Assembly (NCBI GenBank): GCA_964401995.1
Contig: CAYOAP010000010.1
Coordinates: forward strand, 52,540-116,539
DNA: 64,000 bases
From: DATCBF01 sp964401995
GTDB taxonomy: Bacteria > Actinomycetota > Thermoleophilia > Solirubrobacterales > 70-9
Reading direction: 5' to 3'
Shown: piece by piece, positions 8,477-16,957 of the stretch
How positions within the stretch are numbered: the stretch's first letter is position 1
Layout: the number at the start of each line of letters is the position of its first letter
Translations under genes and position numbers: made by a program
Notes under the pieces: model-generated
The model's input: only the letters and a program-made list of their open reading frames with translations
Told to the model about the DNA's origin: nothing
Databases searched by the model: none

Positions 8477-8527
8477 CGAACTGCATCAAATTCTCAATCT
8501 GCCAGGTAGAGAATTTGATGCAGTTCG
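8477..8527. repeat. AT-rich perfect inverted repeat between convergent genes
   Basis: A 19-base arm (8477-8495, beginning CGAACTGCATC) is the exact reverse complement of 8509-8527, with a 13-base loop. The arms contain CAAATTCTC/GAGAATTTG, far more A+T than the surrounding sequence. No T-tract follows on either strand, so it is not a standard intrinsic terminator. It may still end transcription from both sides, or be an extragenic palindrome or a remnant of a small mobile element. It touches the stop codon of the minus-strand gene at 8528. Confidence 0.8.
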
Positions 8528-9196
8528 CTAGGGGACGGCAGGGACGAGGGCGATCGGCCCGTCGCCGGGGATCAACTCGGTGGTCTCGAAGCTCGAGGTC
8601 TCCAGCTGCCTCGCATGCGCGATTGCGGTGACGAACTCCTCCTCGGTCTCGAGGAAGCCGATCTTCGACGTCCGGTAGTGCATCGGCACCACCCAGGAAG
8701 GGTCCAACCCAAGAGCGATCTCCGCCGCGGCGATGCCGCCGATCGTGGGGCCGCCGCCGACCGGGATGAAGAGGAGGTCGATCGCGCCGATCGCCGCCGC
8801 CTGCTGCGGCCGCAGGCTCGCCTGGCCGAAGTCGCCGAAATGGGCAATCCGGAGGCCGTCGAGGTTGAAGACAAAGATCGTGTTCGGGCCGCGTTCGGTC
8901 CCGGCCGCGTCGTCGTGCTCGGAGGCGATCGCGAGCACCTCGCCGATCGGCGACTCGAGCTTGCCGGCGGTCGAGCGCAAGACGGCAGGCTCGCCGCTGA
9001 CCGCCTCGACCCCATTGTGGTCGAGGTGCTCGTGGGTGACGAGCAGGAGGTCGACCCCATCGGCTTCGATCGGCGGATAGTCGAACTGCATCCCCCGATC
9101 GGCCAGCATCGACATGTCGGCAAAGGGATCGACGAAGACCTTGGCCTCGGCCCCGGTCAGGGTGAAAGCGGACTGGCCGTGCCACTCAACTCGCAT
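8528..9196 (-). CDS. Metallo-beta-lactamase-fold metal-dependent hydrolase (UPF0173-like)
   Basis: A 222-residue MBL-fold protein. I chose ATG 9196 because GGAGGAGC lies upstream and the chain then opens with MRVEWHGQSAFTLTG, the usual family start. Metal-binding motifs are THEHLDHNGV (about residue 58), the AHFGDFG strand with its metal-bridging Asp, and VVPMHYRTSK for the last histidine. The natural substrate is unknown for this family. The start lies inside the 3' end of the MFS gene (11-base overlap), so they are co-transcribed. Confidence 0.88.
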   Translation of the reverse strand: MRVEWHGQSAFTLTGAEAKVFVDPFADMSMLADRGMQFDYPPIEADGVDLLLVTHEHLDHNGVEAVSGEPAVLRSTAGKLESPIGEVLAIASEHDDAAGTERGPNTIFVFNLDGLRIAHFGDFGQASLRPQQAAAIGAIDLLFIPVGGGPTIGGIAAAEIALGLDPSWVVPMHYRTSKIGFLETEEEFVTAIAHARQLETSSFETTELIPGDGPIALVPAVP

Positions 9197-10904
9197 GGTG
9201 CTCCTCCAGTGTCGGGATCTGGCCGGGGAGCGCCGCAACGGGGGCGGGCTCCTCGGCATGGTGGTACTGGCCGCCGCGAAGCCAGGACGCGGCGGCGGCG
9301 ACCAGGCAGGCGACGATCGCGAAGGCGAAAGCGGCATCGAGGCCGCTGCGGAAGGCGGGCGAGATCAGGTGCGGGAAGAAGGAGGCGCCGGTCAGGGTCG
9401 CGTGGGCGTGGGCGCCGACCGCGCCGAGCGCGTGGGCGCCGACCAGGTGCTGGATCGGGTTGTAGCCGAGGAAGGCGGCGAAGAGGATCGAGATCGGCGG
9501 CGCCTGGCCGGCGTGGTGGGCTGCGGCGGCCGAGACGCCGTGCGCCTGCAGGCCGCTGGACAGGGCATCCGGCAGCCCACTGGCCAGGCCGACGATCAAC
9601 AGGGTGAAGAAGATCCCGACCGAGAGCACCTGGGCCGAGTTCTGGAAGGTCTGGTTCATGCCGCCGCCGGCACCGCGATCGGCGGCGGGCAGGCTGTTCA
9701 TCACCGCGGCCCGGTTGGGCGAGGCGAAAAGCCCCATCGAAGCGCCGGTAAGGAAGAGGATCAGGGCAAAGGCCCAGTAGTTGAAATCGGTCGGCAGCAG
9801 CATCAGCAGGCCGAAGCTGAGCGCGGTCCCGAGCATGCCGCCGGTGGCAAAGGGGCGGGCCCCGTAGCGGTCGGAGAGGAAGCCGGAGATCGGCCCGACG
9901 ATCAGCAGCCCCAGGGTTAGCGGCAGCATGTAGATCCCGGCCCAGAGCGGCGTCTCGGTGAAGCTGTAGCCGTGCTCGGGCAGCCAGATCCCCTGCAGCC
10001 AGATGATCAGCATGAACATCAGGCCGCCGCGGGCGATCGCGGCGAGAAAGGTCGAGAGGGTGCCGAAGGTGAAGGCGCGGATCCGGAACAGCGCCAGGCG
10101 GAACATTGGCTCGGCGACCCGGCGCTCGACCGTGACGAAGGCGATCAGCGAGGCGATCGAGCCGGCGAGCAGGGCGATCACCCGCGGGCTGCTCCAGCCG
10201 GTCGGGTGGCCGCCGTAGGGGCGGATCCCGTAGGTGACCGCGACCATGACCAGGATCAGGCCGAGGGCGAAGGTGACGTTGCCCCACCAGTCGACCGCGG
10301 CCCGGCGCGGCACGCTGCGCTCCTCCAGTTTGAGGTAGGCCCAGACGGTGCCGAAGAGGCCGACCGGGACCGAGACCAGGAAGACCAGGCGCCAGTCGAT
10401 CGGCGCCAGCAGGCCGCCGAGGATGAGGCCGACGAACATGCCGCTGACGCCGACGATGTTGTTGATCCCGAGCGCCATGCCGCGCTGGTCGGCCGGGAAG
10501 GCATCGGTAATGATCGCCGCCGCGTTGGCCAAGAGGCAGGCGCCCCCCACCCCCTGGACGATGCGGAAGACGATCAGCCAGGTGGCGCCGGCGGTGCCAG
10601 TCATCCAGGTCACCGCCAGCAGCAGCGAGGCGACGGTGTAGATGACGAAGCCGAGGTTGTAAATCCGGACCCGCCCGTACATATCGCCGAGCCGGCCGAG
10701 GCTGACGATGAGGACGCTGGAGACGACCAGGTAGCCGAGGATCATCCAGAGCAGGTAGAAGCTGTTGGCCGGGATCAGCGGGTCGAGGTGGATGCCGCGG
10801 AAGATGTCGGGCATCGCGATCAGCGTGATCGAGGCGTCGAGGGTCGCCAGCAGCACCGCGAGGGTGGTGTTGGAGAGCGCGATCCACTTGTAGCGGTCCT
10901 GCAT
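9186..10904 (-). CDS. MFS drug:H+ antiporter, DHA2 (EmrB/QacA) family
   Basis: A predicted 14-helix proton-driven exporter of 572 residues. Visible features are the N-terminal LDASITLIAMPDI segment (helix 1, motif D1 region), GRLGDMYGRVRIY between helices 2 and 3 (motif A), a helix-5 region VGVSGMFVGLILGGLL with W-R (motif C region) and a second motif A-like loop GFLSDRYGARP. The substrate is not deducible; multidrug or metabolite export is the family norm. It diverges from a MarR regulator across a 65-base region, so substrate-induced derepression is the natural model. Confidence 0.9.
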   Translation of the reverse strand: MQDRYKWIALSNTTLAVLLATLDASITLIAMPDIFRGIHLDPLIPANSFYLLWMILGYLVVSSVLIVSLGRLGDMYGRVRIYNLGFVIYTVASLLLAVTWMTGTAGATWLIVFRIVQGVGGACLLANAAAIITDAFPADQRGMALGINNIVGVSGMFVGLILGGLLAPIDWRLVFLVSVPVGLFGTVWAYLKLEERSVPRRAAVDWWGNVTFALGLILVMVAVTYGIRPYGGHPTGWSSPRVIALLAGSIASLIAFVTVERRVAEPMFRLALFRIRAFTFGTLSTFLAAIARGGLMFMLIIWLQGIWLPEHGYSFTETPLWAGIYMLPLTLGLLIVGPISGFLSDRYGARPFATGGMLGTALSFGLLMLLPTDFNYWAFALILFLTGASMGLFASPNRAAVMNSLPAADRGAGGGMNQTFQNSAQVLSVGIFFTLLIVGLASGLPDALSSGLQAHGVSAAAAHHAGQAPPISILFAAFLGYNPIQHLVGAHALGAVGAHAHATLTGASFFPHLISPAFRSGLDAAFAFAIVACLVAAAASWLRGGQYHHAEEPAPVAALPGQIPTLEEHHAS

Positions 10905-10969
10905 CTCGAAGCACTATACCCAGGCAAACTGTGTAGTTAACCTGTCGATCCTGGCGCTATATTCCCTTG
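10905..10969. promoter_or_regulatory. Divergent control region between MFS exporter and MarR regulator
   Basis: This short region must hold both promoters and any MarR operator. It is the most AT-rich stretch nearby. A small inverted repeat AACT-GTGT-AGTT is at 10927-10938, next to a GTTAAC palindrome (10936-10941). TATATT at 10958-10963 could be the -10 of the MarR gene, whose ATG would then be only about six bases further (leaderless). The operator assignment is inference from gene arrangement plus weak symmetry. Confidence 0.4.
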
Positions 10970-11395
10970 ATGGCGACTACCAAGGCAGACCCGGCGCCGC
11001 TGGCGAGCGAGTTGCGCGGCGTGCTCGGCCAGCTGGTCCGCAGGCTGCGAGCCGAGCACCGCTTCCCGCTCTCCCAGGGCACCGTCCTCGGCCGCCTCGA
11101 TCGCGAGGGATCGCAGAGCGTCAGCGACCTTGCGCTTGCCGAGCGGGTCCGGCCGCAGTCGATGGCGCAGACCGTCGCCGACCTCGAGGGCCCGGGCCTG
11201 GTCGAACGCCGTCCCGATCCCGAAGACGGACGCCGCGCCCTGGTCATCCTCACCGAGGCGGGCCGAACGGAGCTGGAAGCCGACCGCCGCCACCGCGAGG
11301 GCTGGCTGGTGGGGGCGATCGAAGAGCTCTCAGCCGAGGAGCAGGCGACCCTGGGCGACGCGACAGAGTTGCTCAGGCGGCTGGCCGAAGCCTGA
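10970..11395 (+). CDS. MarR-family transcriptional regulator
   Basis: A winged-helix dimer expected to repress the divergent MFS exporter gene and its own. At 141 residues it has normal size. The recognition-helix region SVSDLALAERVRPQSMAQTV is at about residues 48-67 and the wing LVERRPDPEDGRRALVILT follows, which matches MarR proteins closely. The C-terminal helix (GDATELLRRLAEA) would contribute to dimerisation. An in-frame TTG lies directly before the ATG. The ligand is unknown. It ends three bases before the convergent dut gene. Confidence 0.9.
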   Translation: MATTKADPAPLASELRGVLGQLVRRLRAEHRFPLSQGTVLGRLDREGSQSVSDLALAERVRPQSMAQTVADLEGPGLVERRPDPEDGRRALVILTEAGRTELEADRRHREGWLVGAIEELSAEEQATLGDATELLRRLAEA

Positions 11396-11398
11396 GGG

Positions 11399-11818
11399 TC
11401 AGCGGCCGCTGGAGCCGAAGCCGCCGTCGCCACGGGCGGTGCCGGCAAGCGCATCTGATTCGACCGGCTCGGCGAGCACGATCGGGGTGATCACAAGCTG
11501 GGCGATCCGGTCACCCGGCACGACCTTGAAGGTCTCGGCCGGGTCGGTGTTGAGCAGCAGCACCCGCAGCTCGCCGCGGTAGCCGGCGTCGATCAGGCCC
11601 GGGGCGTTGACCAGGGAGATCCCGTGTTCGCGGGCGAGGCCGGAGCGCGGCAGGATCAAGCCGGCGTGGCCATCGGGGATCTCGACCGCGACGCCGGTGC
11701 CGATTCCCCAGCGCTCCCCCGGCCCGATGTGGGCGGACTCGGAGGCGTAGAGGTCGAGCCCGGCATCGCCGGGATGCGCCCGGGTCGGCAGGATCGCCCC
11801 CTCCGTCAATTTCGACAT
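11399..11818 (-). CDS. dut: Deoxyuridine 5'-triphosphate nucleotidohydrolase (dUTPase)
   Basis: Hydrolyses dUTP to dUMP and pyrophosphate, keeping uracil out of DNA and feeding thymidylate synthesis. All five trimeric-dUTPase motifs are present: DAGLDLYA, LPRSGLARE (Arg/Ser of motif 2), LIDAGYRGEL (catalytic Asp), GDRIAQLVI and the C-terminal ARGDGGFGSSG arm. I used ATG 11818 because GGAG sits six bases upstream; ATG 11830 would add MELR. The gene is about 25 bases downstream of hflX and probably in its transcript. Confidence 0.95.
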   Translation of the reverse strand: MSKLTEGAILPTRAHPGDAGLDLYASESAHIGPGERWGIGTGVAVEIPDGHAGLILPRSGLAREHGISLVNAPGLIDAGYRGELRVLLLNTDPAETFKVVPGDRIAQLVITPIVLAEPVESDALAGTARGDGGFGSSGR

Positions 11819-11842
11819 CCTCAGCTCCATCGGCGTCGAACC

Positions 11843-13153
11843 CTAGACCACAGCGAGATCGTCGAAGCGGTGCAGCTCGGCGCGCGGCACCCTGGCGCGG
11901 ACCAGGACCCCGTCCTCGCGCTCGGTGCGGTCGAGGTCGCCGGCGACCTCGTGCAGTTCATGCAGGCGCCCGCCTTGGGCGTAAGGGACGAGAAACTCGA
12001 CCTCGGCCAGGGTGTCGGCGAAGGCGGTCTCGATCGCCAGCCGCAGGCCCTCGATCCCCTCGCCGCTCAGGGCCGAGACCAGCACCGCGCCGGGATGGTG
12101 GACAAGCACGTCGTGGCGCGAGTCCTCGTCGAGCAGGTCGGCCTTGTTGAGGACCAGCAGCCGCGGTTTCTCGCCGGCCCCGATCTCCTCCAGAACCTCG
12201 TCGACCGCCTGCATGTCGAGCAGCCGCCGCTCCTCCGGCGCCGCCGCGTCGACGACGTGGACGATCAGGTCGGCGAGCACGGTCTCCTCCAGGGTCGCCT
12301 TGAAGGCCTCGACCAGCTGGTGCGGCAGCTTCTCGATGAAGCCGACGGTGTCGGTCAGCAGGTAGTCGCGGCCGGAGGACTCATAGCTGCGGGTGGTCGG
12401 GTCGAGGGTGTGGAAGAGGCGGTCGCCGACGTCGACCTCGGCCCCGGTGATCGCGTTCAGCAGGGTCGACTTGCCGGCGTTGGTGTAGCCGGCAAGGGCG
12501 ACCCGCGGGATCGAGGAGCGGTCGCGCTGCGCCCGCATCACGCCGCGGTTCTGCTCAAGCCGCTTCAGGCGTCGGCGCAGGGCGGCGATGCGGTCGCGGG
12601 CGAGGCGGCGGTCGGTCTCGATCTGGCTCTCGCCCGGTCCCCTGGTGCCAATGCCGCCGCCGAGCCGCTCGAGGTGCGTCCACAGCCCCCGCATCCGCGC
12701 CAGGTTGTACTCGAGCTGGGCCAGCTCGACCTGCAGCTTGCCCTCGGCCGAGTGGGCATGGTCGGCGAAGATGTCGAGGATGACGGCGGTGCGGTCGATC
12801 ACCGGCACCCCCAGCGCCTGCTCCAGGTTGCGCTCCTGGCGCGGCGCGAGCTCGTCATCGCAGGCGACGACGTTGGCGTCGCACTCCCCCACCTGCACTT
12901 TCAGCTCTTCCAGCTTGCCGCGGCCGAAGTAGCGGTCGGGGTCGGGTTTCGGGCGCTGCTGAACCGCCTCCCCGGCGGTCGCCACTCCCGCCGTGCGCAG
13001 CAGCTCCTTCAGCTCCGCCAGCGGGTCTTCGCTCTCGCTGCCGTCGGTGATGCCGATCGCCAGCGCTCGCTGCCGCGCCCGTGGATTCGTGATGCCGGGG
13101 ACGCTCGCGACTTTGCGCGTTTCGGTATTGCGGCCATTCCTCGAACGTTCCAC
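11843..13153 (-). CDS. hflX: Ribosome-associated GTPase HflX
   Basis: A GTPase that binds the large ribosomal subunit and rescues or splits stalled or hibernating ribosomes. It has the N-terminal HflX domain (DPDRYFGRGKLEEL, then the coiled GTRGPGESQIETDRRLARDR linker), and the GTPase domain with G1 GYTNAGKSTLLNAI (about residue 222), G3 DTVGFI and G4 NKAD, plus a C-terminal domain, total 436 residues. The start is GTG at 13153. The first about 25 residues are low-complexity and the true start could be slightly later. Confidence 0.95.
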   Translation of the reverse strand: MERSRNGRNTETRKVASVPGITNPRARQRALAIGITDGSESEDPLAELKELLRTAGVATAGEAVQQRPKPDPDRYFGRGKLEELKVQVGECDANVVACDDELAPRQERNLEQALGVPVIDRTAVILDIFADHAHSAEGKLQVELAQLEYNLARMRGLWTHLERLGGGIGTRGPGESQIETDRRLARDRIAALRRRLKRLEQNRGVMRAQRDRSSIPRVALAGYTNAGKSTLLNAITGAEVDVGDRLFHTLDPTTRSYESSGRDYLLTDTVGFIEKLPHQLVEAFKATLEETVLADLIVHVVDAAAPEERRLLDMQAVDEVLEEIGAGEKPRLLVLNKADLLDEDSRHDVLVHHPGAVLVSALSGEGIEGLRLAIETAFADTLAEVEFLVPYAQGGRLHELHEVAGDLDRTEREDGVLVRARVPRAELHRFDDLAVV

Positions 13154-13200
13154 CCTGCCTCGATTGTAGGCGTGGTCCCCTCGGGATAGTCTTAGCGGTC

Positions 13201-14193
13201 GTGAAGGTCTACGTCACAGGGGGAACGGGATTCATCGGCGGCGAGGTCGTGCGCCAGCTGCGCGAGCGCGGCGACGACGTCGTCTGCCTGGTCCGCAACC
13301 CCGAGAAAGGCAAGGCGCTCGCCGACCTCGGCTGCGAGCTGGCCGGCGGCGATCTCAGCGACGCGGCGGCGATCCGCGCCGGCATGAAGGGCTGCGACGC
13401 CGTCATCCACGCCGCCGCCGTCTACAAGGTCGGCATCCCCGCCTCGGAGCGCCCGGCGATGCGCGAGGCCAACGTCGGCGGCACCGAACGCGTCCTCGGC
13501 GCGGCCAAGGACGCGGGCGTCGGCAAGGTCGTCTACGTCTCCACCGTCGGCATCGGCAGCACTCACGGCAAAGTGATCGACGAGTCCTACGAGTATCCCG
13601 GCGGGGACTTCACCTCGTCGTACGAGGAAACTAAGTGGGAGGCCCACCAGGTGGCGAAACGGATGATCGGCGAGGGCCTGCCCTGCGTCATCGTCCAGCC
13701 GGGCGGCGTCTATGGGCCCGGCGACACGTCTTCGATCGCCGAGCTGCTCAACCAGTTCCTCGCCGGGAAAATGCCGCTGCTGCCCTTCCCCGAGCTGGGC
13801 ATCTGCCTCGCCCACGTCAGGGACACGGCCACCGGCATCATCCTTGCCCTCGACAAAGGCAAGGTCGGCGAGGCCTACTTCCTCAGCGGCCCGGTGACGA
13901 CGATCCGTGAGGCGATCGGGGTGGTGGCGACGCTGACCGGGAAGAAGGCGCCGAAGCGGGCGATGCCGGTCGGGCTGATGAAGGCGCTGACCCCGATCGG
14001 GCCCCTGGTCGGCAAGATGATGGGGCAGCCGCCCAACCTGCGCGAGCTGATCTCCGCCGCCGACGGCGTCACCTTCTGGGCCAGCAACGACAAGGCGCGC
14101 GCCGAGCTTGGCTACTCCCCGCTCGGCATCGAAGAGGGCTTCCGCCAGATGCTCGAAGCCGAGGGCAGGATGCCCACGGCCGCAGCCGCCTGA
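13201..14193 (+). CDS. NAD(P)-dependent sugar epimerase/dehydratase-like SDR
   Basis: An extended short-chain dehydrogenase of 330 residues. The nucleotide motif TGGTGFIGGEV is at residue 7, the catalytic Tyr-Lys pair is in SSYEETKWEAHQ (about residues 140-150) and an SPLGIEEGF C-terminal segment is typical of the dihydroflavonol reductase/HpnA-like branch. It starts at GTG 13201. TAGTCT at 13187-13192 is a possible -10 only eight bases upstream, so the mRNA may be leaderless. The exact substrate is unknown; hopanoid-associated HpnA proteins are the closest functional guess, made from memory. Confidence 0.85.
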   Translation: MKVYVTGGTGFIGGEVVRQLRERGDDVVCLVRNPEKGKALADLGCELAGGDLSDAAAIRAGMKGCDAVIHAAAVYKVGIPASERPAMREANVGGTERVLGAAKDAGVGKVVYVSTVGIGSTHGKVIDESYEYPGGDFTSSYEETKWEAHQVAKRMIGEGLPCVIVQPGGVYGPGDTSSIAELLNQFLAGKMPLLPFPELGICLAHVRDTATGIILALDKGKVGEAYFLSGPVTTIREAIGVVATLTGKKAPKRAMPVGLMKALTPIGPLVGKMMGQPPNLRELISAADGVTFWASNDKARAELGYSPLGIEEGFRQMLEAEGRMPTAAAA

Positions 14194-14207
14194 CCCTCTC
14201 GATCCGG

Positions 14208-15053
14208 ATGAGGCCGATCGATGTAATGCACCTGGGACGCCCGCACGTGATCTGCTGCTGGGAGGTCGACGGCGCCCTCGTCGACCCCGGGCCGGAGTCC
14301 TCGATCGAGACGGTGATCGAAGCGCTCGGCGGCGAGCAGCCGCGAGCCCTGCTGCTGACCCACATCCATCTCGACCATGCAGCCGCCACCGGCGCCCTGG
14401 TCCGCCGCTGGCCTGACCTCGAGGTCTACGTCCACGAGCGCGGCGCCCCGCACCTGATCGACCCCTCGAAGCTGCTGGCCAGCGCCGAGCGGCTCTACGG
14501 TGAGACGATGGAGACGCTCTGGGGAGAGATCGTCCCGGTGCCAGAGGCCAACGTCAGGGCGCTGAGCGGCGGCGAGACGGCGCTCGGCATGAAGGTCGCC
14601 TACACCCCAGGCCACGCCTCACACCACGTCTGTTACCTGCACGAGGACGGCACCGCCTTCACCGGCGACGTCGCCGCGGTGCGCATCCCACCCTCAAACC
14701 TCGTCGTCCCCCCGACGCCGCCGCCCGACATCGACATCGAGCTCTGGGAGCAGTCGATCGGCATCGTCGAAGAGTGGGCGCCCGAGCGCCTCGCCCTGAC
14801 CCACTTCGGCGCCGTTGAGAACCCGGCCGAGCACCTTGCGATTGTTCGTGAGCGGCTGCGCGAGGAGGTCGACCTCGCCCGCGAGCTCTCCGAGGATGCC
14901 TACGAGCAGCGCCACCGCCAGCGGGTGATCGAGGCCCTGGGCGAGGAGACCGCCGCCGAGCTGCTGCAGGCCGTGCCGCCGCAGTATCAGTGGCGCGGCC
15001 TCGACCGCTACTGGCGCAAGCGGGCTGAGCGCGAAGCCGGCCGCGGCGGATAG
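14208..15053 (+). CDS. Metallo-beta-lactamase-fold hydrolase (glyoxalase II-like)
   Basis: A 281-residue MBL-fold hydrolase. It has THIHLDHAAATG (the HxHxDH zinc site, about residue 50), YTPGHASHHVCYL (third metal His), FTGDVAAVR (bridging Asp) and LTHFGAV (last His), all in order. The C-terminal about 60 residues are helical and charged. The substrate is unknown; thioesters or other esters are the usual targets. It starts 14 bases after the SDR gene, so they are likely co-transcribed. Its last 46 bases overlap a convergent gene. Confidence 0.87.
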   Translation: MRPIDVMHLGRPHVICCWEVDGALVDPGPESSIETVIEALGGEQPRALLLTHIHLDHAAATGALVRRWPDLEVYVHERGAPHLIDPSKLLASAERLYGETMETLWGEIVPVPEANVRALSGGETALGMKVAYTPGHASHHVCYLHEDGTAFTGDVAAVRIPPSNLVVPPTPPPDIDIELWEQSIGIVEEWAPERLALTHFGAVENPAEHLAIVRERLREEVDLARELSEDAYEQRHRQRVIEALGEETAAELLQAVPPQYQWRGLDRYWRKRAEREAGRGG

Positions 15054-15766
15054 GTCTTCCCGTCGTAGAGCTGGCTGTTGCCCAAGCGGTCCGGCAGCTT
15101 GACCGTAAGGGGTGGTTCGATCGGGGCCTGGCACGTGTAATTCCCCGGCGGCAGCGGATCGAGCCAGATCGTCAGCAGCAGCCTCTTCCCCAGGCGACGG
15201 AAGACCGGGTGGGCGTGCGCGTTGTAGCGCCTGCCCCCATCGCAGGGGCCCTTGCCGCTCAGATGGACGCGAACGACCTTTGTGGCGCTGCTCGGGGCTG
15301 GCTGTTCCGCAGCCAGCGTCCAGCTCATCGTCGGGCCGTCGCCGACGATCGAGTTGGGCAGGCAGTGCCCTGAGTAGCCGGCCTGGCGCCACTGCCCGTC
15401 CACCTGCTCGAACCTGAGCCATTCGACCCTGTCCGACAGCCTGCCGTGGGCGAATTCCGCGATGCCGTCGCTTTCGGCCACGAGACGCCAATCGTGCCGG
15501 TGCGGCCAAGGGCTCTGGCTCACCCCGAGGAATTCTCCGAGCGCGATCTCAGCCGGCTGCGAGCCCAGCTCCACCCCGGTCGGCCCGGAGAAAGCCTGCA
15601 CCGGGTCGAAAGCCAGGGCGCCGCAGGTCGTCGGATACGGCCATCTCGGCCATTTGCCGACGACCGGATCGGGCCCCCGAGGCGTTGACGACGCGCCGGA
15701 ACAGGGTGCCGCGACGCCACAGGCTATGGCTGCCACCGCCAGGAGGATCCCCCGCCTAACTCCCAT
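15008..15766 (-). CDS. Secreted protein of unknown function
   Basis: A 252-residue protein with an N-terminal signal sequence (MGVRRGILLAVAAIACGVAA) and several cysteines that could form disulfides (PTTCGALAF, GHCLPNS, KGPCDGG, NYTCQAP). I do not recognise a domain. It starts nine bases after the dapL stop, so it may ride on the dap transcript. Its 3' end runs 46 bases into the end of the convergent MBL-fold gene. The signal peptide and four spaced cysteines support a real secreted protein. Confidence 0.7.
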   Translation of the reverse strand: MGVRRGILLAVAAIACGVAAPCSGASSTPRGPDPVVGKWPRWPYPTTCGALAFDPVQAFSGPTGVELGSQPAEIALGEFLGVSQSPWPHRHDWRLVAESDGIAEFAHGRLSDRVEWLRFEQVDGQWRQAGYSGHCLPNSIVGDGPTMSWTLAAEQPAPSSATKVVRVHLSGKGPCDGGRRYNAHAHPVFRRLGKRLLLTIWLDPLPPGNYTCQAPIEPPLTVKLPDRLGNSQLYDGKTYPPRPASRSARLRQ

Positions 15767-15775
15767 GGCCCGAGT

Positions 15776-16945
15776 TTAGGAGAGGTGCTCGCGCATCCGC
15801 TCGACCGCCTCGCTGATGCGGTCGTCGGGGGTGGTGAGGGCGATGCGGAAGAAGCCCTCGCCGCTGGGCCCGTACATCGAGCCGGGTGAGACGACGACGG
15901 CGGCCTCTTCCAGGACCAGCTCGCAGAAGGAGGTCGAGCTGTGGCCCTTGGGGACCGGCGCCCAGACGTAGATCGTGCCCTTCGGCGCGGTCACCTCGAC
16001 GCCGATCTCGCGCAGGGCGGAGACGACCAGGTCGCGACGGCGGGTGTAGGTCTCGTTCATCCGCTGCAACGGGCCCTTGGGGCCGGCCAGGGCAGCGGCG
16101 CCCGCCACCTGCACGGCCTCGAAAAGGCCGGAGTCGACGTTGGTCTTCAGCCGCCAGTAGGTCTGGATCGCCTCGGCGTTGCCGAGGATCGCGGCGCAGC
16201 GCCAGCCGGTCATGTTGTAGCCCTTGGAGAGCGAGAAGACCTCGACGCCGACCTCCTTTGCACCGGGCGTGGCCAGGAAGCTCGGCGCGACGTAGCCGTC
16301 GTAGGTCGTCTCCGAGTAGGCGTTGTCGTGGACGACGAGGATCTCGTGCTCGCGGGCGAAGGAGACGACCATCTCGAAGAACCCGTCGGGGACGACCGCC
16401 CCGGTCGGGTTATTCGGGTAATTGATGAACATCAGCCGCGCCTTGGCCGCGATCTCGGCCGGCACCGCGGTCAGGTCGGGGGCGAAGCCGAGCTCGGGGA
16501 CCAGCGGCAGCAGCTCCGGCGTCGCGCCGGCGAGGATCGGGCCGCCGGTGTAGACCGGGTAGCCGGGGTCGGAGGCGAGGGCGACGCCGCCGGGGTCGAG
16601 GAAGGCGAAGCAGAGGTTGTAGATGCACTCCTTGGCGCCGATCGCCGGGATCACCTCGGAGTCGGGGTCGATCTCGACCCCGAAGCGGCGCCCGTAGAAG
16701 TCGGCGAAGGCGCGGCGGAACTCCTCGCGGCCGCGGTTGCTCGGGTACCGGTGATTGGCGGGGTCGGCGACCGCCTCCTGCATCGCCTTGACGATGTAGG
16801 GGTAGGTCGGCTCGTCGGGATCGCCGATCCCGAGGCTGATCACGTCGATGCCGGCGGCCCGCTTCTCGGAGATGCGGCGCTCCAGTTCCTGGAACATGTA
16901 GGGAGGCATCGCCTCCAGGCGCTTGGACGGATCGGCGATTGCCAT
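15776..16945 (-). CDS. dapL: LL-diaminopimelate aminotransferase
   Basis: PLP-dependent class I/II aminotransferase predicted to convert tetrahydrodipicolinate plus glutamate to LL-diaminopimelate in one step. The 389-residue chain has the fold-type I signature with the PLP lysine in SLSKGYNMTGWR (about residue 235), the DapL-like PPYMFQELERRI opening, GIGDPDEPT, and the INYPNNPTGAV cofactor loop. Adjacent dapF and the dapA and dapB genes elsewhere in the window, with no dapC/D/E seen, favour this over a generic aspartate aminotransferase. It lies 12 bases downstream of dapF. Confidence 0.82.
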   Translation of the reverse strand: MAIADPSKRLEAMPPYMFQELERRISEKRAAGIDVISLGIGDPDEPTYPYIVKAMQEAVADPANHRYPSNRGREEFRRAFADFYGRRFGVEIDPDSEVIPAIGAKECIYNLCFAFLDPGGVALASDPGYPVYTGGPILAGATPELLPLVPELGFAPDLTAVPAEIAAKARLMFINYPNNPTGAVVPDGFFEMVVSFAREHEILVVHDNAYSETTYDGYVAPSFLATPGAKEVGVEVFSLSKGYNMTGWRCAAILGNAEAIQTYWRLKTNVDSGLFEAVQVAGAAALAGPKGPLQRMNETYTRRRDLVVSALREIGVEVTAPKGTIYVWAPVPKGHSSTSFCELVLEEAAVVVSPGSMYGPSGEGFFRIALTTPDDRISEAVERMREHLS

Positions 16946-16957
16946 GGGCGCGGAAAT

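Noticed and set aside
8477..8527. integron-like attC site or CRISPR repeat
   Set aside because: No GTTRRRY core ends, no integrase and no regularly spaced repeats in the window.
9157..10914. A 585-codon minus-strand frame overlapping the MFS gene
   Set aside because: Same strand, other frame. The MFS frame has 14 hydrophobic helices and family motifs; this one is Arg/Pro/Asp-rich noise.
13138..13152. TCGAACGTTCC near the hflX start as an SOS box
   Set aside because: The half-sites CGAAC and GTTC overlap directly without the 4-base spacer, so it does not fit the LexA pattern.
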